From: Anaerolineae bacterium
GTDB lineage: Bacteria > Chloroflexota > Anaerolineae > Aggregatilineales > Phototrophicaceae
Direction: 5' to 3'
NCBI GenBank assembly: GCA_022825675.1
Contig: JAJDWK010000042.1
Location: forward strand, 1-44,432
Length of the DNA stretch: 44,432 nucleotides
Positions 41,578-44,432 of the stretch are shown piece by piece. The notes beneath the pieces were generated by a model, which was not told where the DNA came from, searched no databases, and saw only the letters and a program-made list of their open reading frames with translations. Each line of letters begins with the position of its first letter. The first letter of the stretch is position 1. The translations under genes were made by a program, and so were the position numbers.

Positions 41578-42519
41578 CTATGCCTCGGGCTCACAAAGCA
41601 GCTTTTGCCAAGTTCCCAAGTCAACATTGCCGCCGCTGAGCACCAGCGCCGTTTCTCGCCCGTCCGCGGGCAGGACGCCATGCAAAGCCGCCGCCACCGC
41701 AACCGCGCCGCCGCCCTCGACCACCCAGCCCTGCGCCAGCAGCCAGCGCATTGCCGCCGCAATCTGCCGCTCGGAAACGAGCACGATGTCATCCACATAG
41801 CGCTGAACCAGCGGCACCGTCAGCGAGCCCGCTTCAATATCGCCCGAAAGCGCCTCCGCCAGTGTCTGCCAGACCTGCGGCTTATCAGCGCCGTGAAAAA
41901 CATTATACATCGCCGGCGCCGAGGCGGCGTTCACGCCGATGACTTCAACCGCCGGCTTGAGCGCTTTGACGGCTGCGGCGACGCCCGCTATCAAACCGCC
42001 GCCGCTTATCGGCACGGCAACGCGCTGGACGCCCGGCAGCTGCTCAAGGATTTCCAGCCCGATGGTGCCCGCGCCAGCGATGACGGCGGCGTCGTTGTAG
42101 GGCGAAATCCAGGTGCTTGCGCCCTGGGCGCGGCGCAGCGCCTCAGCTTCGGCTTCGTCATAGGTATCGCCAAAAAGCACTGCATCCGCGCCATAGCGCC
42201 GCACTTTTTCGACTTTGACTTTTGGGGTCGGCGTCGGCATCAGAATCGCCGCTGATGCGCCCGTCAGCTTGGCGGCATAGGCGACAGCCGCGGCGTGATT
42301 GCCTGACGAGGCGGCGATGATGCCGCGCGCCCGCGCCGCCTCATCCAGCGAGAGCAGGGCATTCAGCGCGCCGCGGATTTTGAAGGAGCGCGTTTTGTTC
42401 CGATTCTCCAGTTTGAGCCAGGTCGCCTCCCCCAGCCCGGGGGCGGCTGCCAGCGGCGTCAGCGGCAGGTAGGCGCGTAGGCGCTGCGCCGCCAGGACGA
42501 TGTGCCGCAGCCTCAGCAT
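41578..42519 (-). CDS. PLP-dependent serine/threonine dehydratase or racemase
   Basis: Fold-type II PLP enzyme of 313 aa. The PLP lysine is K47 in RSFKIRGA; SSGNHAAAVAYAA near 91-103 binds substrate carboxylate; the phosphate loop is the glycine-rich SGGGLIAG near 196-203; VLSGGNVD closes near the end. Length and motifs match short threonine deaminase / serine racemase proteins without a regulatory ACT domain, so a catabolic or racemase role is likely rather than isoleucine synthesis. ATG at 42519, two bases after the IolE-like gene's stop on the same strand, so the two are an operon. Confidence 0.9.
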   Translation of the reverse strand: MLRLRHIVLAAQRLRAYLPLTPLAAAPGLGEATWLKLENRNKTRSFKIRGALNALLSLDEAARARGIIAASSGNHAAAVAYAAKLTGASAAILMPTPTPKVKVEKVRRYGADAVLFGDTYDEAEAEALRRAQGASTWISPYNDAAVIAGAGTIGLEILEQLPGVQRVAVPISGGGLIAGVAAAVKALKPAVEVIGVNAASAPAMYNVFHGADKPQVWQTLAEALSGDIEAGSLTVPLVQRYVDDIVLVSERQIAAAMRWLLAQGWVVEGGGAVAVAAALHGVLPADGRETALVLSGGNVDLGTWQKLLCEPEA

Positions 42520-42521
42520 GG

Positions 42522-43418
42522 CTAGATGCCGATGCTGCGCAGGTATTCGCGATTGCGCTGGGCGGATTCCAGCGGTTTGCCCATCCCGGGCAGCACATCC
42601 TGCTCGACAACCACCCAGCCCTCATAGCCAATCGCATCCAGCGCCCGCAAGACGCCAGGGAAATCGACATCGCCTTTGCCCAACTCGGGGAAGATGCCGG
42701 CGCCCACCGATTGCGGTCCATCCCAGGCATTTTGGCGCGATTGCTCGTGCACCGCCGGGTCGTGATCTTTGAAGTGCACATACCAAATGCGCTCGGCAAA
42801 TTGGCGGATGCCCGTCAGCGGGTCGCCGCCGCCAAAAGCCCAATGCCCGGTATCAAAGACCAAGCCGAGCACGGCGCTGTCCGTCATGTCAAGCAGGCGT
42901 TCAGTCTCCGCTGGCGTTTCGATCCAGGTGCCGGTGTGATGATGCAGCACCGAGCGCAGCCCGGTCTCCGCCATCACACGCCGCGCCGCCAGCTCCGCCC
43001 CCGCCGCGAAGACTTTCCAGCCCGCTGCGTCCATGCCCATTTCCGGCGTGATGCGCCCCGAATGCAGGCTGCGCACGGGGTTGGTGTAAGGGTCGGGACC
43101 TTGCACCACCAGGCAATCCGCGCCGCCGACCGCCGCCAGCAGCCGCGCGGCGCGCAGGCAAGCCTCGATGCTCTCCGCATGCTGCGCCTCGTCCTGGAAG
43201 TTGACATTAACCCAGGAGCCCAGCAGCTGCAAATCGCGCCGCTCCAGCTCGGCGCGCAGCCGCGCTGGCTCCGTTGGCATGAAGCCCCAATCGCCCAGCT
43301 CGGTGCCGGCATAGCCGCTGGCGGCGATTTCGTCCAGCACGCGCGTATAATCGTAACGCTCGCCGGCGATATTTTCGATGACGCCCCAAGAGCAGGGCGC
43401 ATTTGCCACTTGTAACAT
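42522..43418 (-). CDS. Sugar phosphate isomerase/epimerase, IolE-like TIM barrel
   Basis: Protein of 298 aa of the xylose-isomerase-like TIM barrel family. The start [15 protein letters not shown] and [14 protein letters not shown] resemble inosose dehydratase (IolE). Likely metal ligands are in [38 protein letters not shown] and the final VVVEQDV, in the family's E/D/H/E order. The substrate is a keto-inositol or related sugar, by family. First gene of the unit with the dehydratase. No other inositol genes are seen, so the pathway is not fixed. Confidence 0.88.
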   Translation of the reverse strand: MLQVANAPCSWGVIENIAGERYDYTRVLDEIAASGYAGTELGDWGFMPTEPARLRAELERRDLQLLGSWVNVNFQDEAQHAESIEACLRAARLLAAVGGADCLVVQGPDPYTNPVRSLHSGRITPEMGMDAAGWKVFAAGAELAARRVMAETGLRSVLHHHTGTWIETPAETERLLDMTDSAVLGLVFDTGHWAFGGGDPLTGIRQFAERIWYVHFKDHDPAVHEQSRQNAWDGPQSVGAGIFPELGKGDVDFPGVLRALDAIGYEGWVVVEQDVLPGMGKPLESAQRNREYLRSIGI

Positions 43419-43529
43419 AAGTCCCCCGCTGCCCGCGAAAAATCACAATTTCGCGGCTGAGTATAGCAGGCTTTAGTGCCATGGCATAGTCAGCTGCCCG
43501 CTACCCGCAGAGCAAGCGCACCAGAGTAT

Positions 43530-43563
43530 ATTTACCACAGAGGCGCAGAGGGCACAGAGATTT
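43530..43563 (+). repeat. Short remnant of the CACAGAG-type module, copy H
   Basis: TTTACCACAGAGGCGCAGAG then GGCACAGAGA corresponds to the TTCACCACAAAGACACAAAGG module of copies E and F. It lies in the 206-base gap between the IolE-like gene and the Thr/Pro-rich gene, where only this remnant and a terminator are visible. Confidence 0.6.
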
Positions 43564-43576
43564 TTTCGCATATCCG

Positions 43577-43608
43577 CAACAAAAGGGGCGTCTCGGCGAA
43601 ACGCCCCT
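43577..43608 (-). terminator. Rho-independent terminator of the Thr/Pro-rich gene
   Basis: Reading the minus strand, AGGGGCGT (43608-43601) pairs with ACGCCCCT (43591-43584) over a nine-base loop, followed by TTTTGTTG. It lies 17 bases after the stop of the gene at 43625. Confidence 0.8.
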
Positions 43609-43624
43609 GCATTGCTAATTGGCG

Positions 43625-44432
43625 CTAATCCCCCGCCAGCTTCTCCAGCGCTTTGACCACCTCAATCCAGCGGTCCCAGCCGCGGTCGCGATATGTCTTC
43701 GCCTCGCTGACGCCCATAGGATTATTGTGGCTGGCTTTGCCAAAAGCCGCCAATACCCGCGTCCAGCGCTTGTAATGCTCGGACTCAGTGCCCTGCTCCG
43801 CCCGCCAAACCCTGATGTCGTCTATCAGGCTCTGCGGCACGGTATAGCTCTGTGGCACCGGCGTGTTGGTCGGCGGGATTGGCGTGTTTGTCGGCGGGAC
43901 AGGCGTATTCGTCGGCGGCACGGGAGTATTTGTCGGCGGCACAGGCGTATTCGTCGGTGGAACTGGCGTGTTCGTCGGCGGGACGGGCGTGTTTGTCGGC
44001 GGATTTAATTGCGTCAGCGCATCGACCACCGGCTGCCAGCGGCTGCTGCTGTAAGTATCCCGCATGTCTTTCGCCTCTTGCAGCGTCATCGGCGATTCAC
44101 CGCTGTCCCAGCCCAATGCCGCCAGCGCCCGCTTCCAGCGTTTTTGATGCTCCGCCCCGTAATCCTCCTGCGCATAGACTATTAAGGTGCTAATCAAAGC
44201 GGCGTAGGGTCCGCTGGGCACGGGCGTGTTTGTTGCCGCTGGAATCGGCGTGTTCGTCGGTGGCGGAATCGGTGTATTCGTCGCGGTCGGCAGCGGCGTA
44301 TTTGTTGGCGTGGCGGTGGCAGTGGGCGTCGAAGTGGACGTTGCTGTTGAAGTAGGCGTGGGCGTAGCCGCGACTTGCTGCTTTTGCGACTGCTGCTGCA
44401 GCTGCGTCAGCGCATCCACCACCGGCTGCCAG
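43625..44432 (-). CDS. Thr/Pro-linker secreted repeat protein, 3' part (5' end outside window)
   Basis: The frame is open to the window edge, so only the last ~269 residues are seen. At least two copies of a ~65-residue helical domain are present: one at about 44035-44215 ([20 protein letters not shown] ... [12 protein letters not shown] ... [11 protein letters not shown]) and a final one at about 43630-43850 ([20 protein letters not shown] ... [14 protein letters not shown] ... [11 protein letters not shown]). A third copy ends at the edge ([11 protein letters not shown]). Domains are joined by Thr/Pro linkers: PTNTP-type upstream, and seven PPTNTPV heptads in the middle. Such linkers are typical of exported Chloroflexota surface proteins. 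Function unknown; a surface or wall-binding role is a guess. Confidence 0.75.
   Translation of the reverse strand, partial: WQPVVDALTQLQQQSQKQQVAATPTPTSTATSTSTPTATATPTNTPLPTATNTPIPPPTNTPIPAATNTPVPSGPYAALISTLIVYAQEDYGAEHQKRWKRALAALGWDSGESPMTLQEAKDMRDTYSSSRWQPVVDALTQLNPPTNTPVPPTNTPVPPTNTPVPPTNTPVPPTNTPVPPTNTPIPPTNTPVPQSYTVPQSLIDDIRVWRAEQGTESEHYKRWTRVLAAFGKASHNNPMGVSEAKTYRDRGWDRWIEVVKALEKLAGD
43860..44006 (-). repeat. 21-base tandem repeat, seven units, coding
   Basis: Seven units of 21 bases read GGCGTRTTYGTCGGCGGNAC on the plus strand with small changes, encoding the heptad PPTNTPV on the minus strand. The frame is kept in all units, so this is a coding linker and not a CRISPR or intergenic satellite. 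Most changes are at third codon positions. Confidence 0.9.

Noticed and set aside
43860..44006. Possible CRISPR-like array of short direct repeats
   Set aside because: Units are contiguous 21-mers without spacers and keep the reading frame of a Thr/Pro linker.
1..44432. tRNA, rRNA, riboswitch, integrase or prophage
   Set aside because: No cloverleaf-like T-loop, conserved rRNA segment, known aptamer core or phage gene was recognised in the gaps; small unconserved RNAs cannot be excluded by eye.

Overview
The window is about 44 kb of GC-rich bacterial DNA (roughly 60% G+C by eye) with tightly packed genes. No rRNA, tRNA, integrase, phage gene or CRISPR array was found. The gene mix suggests an uncultured Chloroflexota-like bacterium. 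It includes a secreted protein with long Thr/Pro linkers, paired polytopic glycosyltransferase-like proteins with a C-terminal beta domain, a BMP-family ABC importer, and many TTG/GTG starts with good Shine-Dalgarno sites. The phylum is an inference from style, not from a marker gene.

Layout. 1-7.4 kb: a CPA2 cation/proton antiporter, a group II PLP decarboxylase, a TauE-type exporter, a small unknown protein, a nitroreductase and hemB. 7.4-15.5 kb: two tandem GT-C-like membrane proteins, a class-I glutamine amidotransferase-type hydrolase, a PPOX flavoprotein, a membrane-anchored unknown, a uracil-DNA-glycosylase-like protein and an EthD-like protein. 15.6-20.1 kb: a complete BMP-type ABC importer operon on the minus strand. 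20.6-26.0 kb: a SerA-like dehydrogenase, a cytochrome c/copper monooxygenase fusion, an ECF sigma factor and ftsH. 26.1-27.4 kb: two tandem TIR-domain genes of lower GC, the second fused to DUF1883. 27.5-31.8 kb: two oligopeptide-type ABC ATPases, a small protein with its own strong promoter and terminator, GDP-fucose synthase and ndk. 31.9-33.6 kb: an AT-richer ImmA/IrrE-DUF4411 pair that looks like a toxin-antitoxin module. 33.6-44.4 kb: a TlpA-like thioredoxin, an SDR, metA, an alpha/beta hydrolase, a VOC protein, a Usp-DUF389 protein, an ankyrin protein, a Ser/Thr dehydratase, an IolE-like isomerase and the 3' part of a Thr/Pro-rich repeat protein.

The most striking non-coding feature is a family of dispersed composite repeats found in most of the larger gaps: five substantial copies near 2.6, 4.4, 20.3, 21.7 and 37.2 kb, a rearranged copy near 0.3 kb, and remnants near 29.8 and 43.5 kb. 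They share an imperfect hairpin built from iterated CACCGAG units. One copy is bounded by about 24-bp inverted ends, two copies flank the decarboxylase gene in inverted orientation, one copy supplies the last codons and stop of a hydrolase, and a decayed copy lies at the -35 box of a small-gene promoter.

The best candidates for accessory or defence functions are the two TIR genes and the ImmA/IrrE-DUF4411 pair. Both are islands of lower GC between housekeeping genes.
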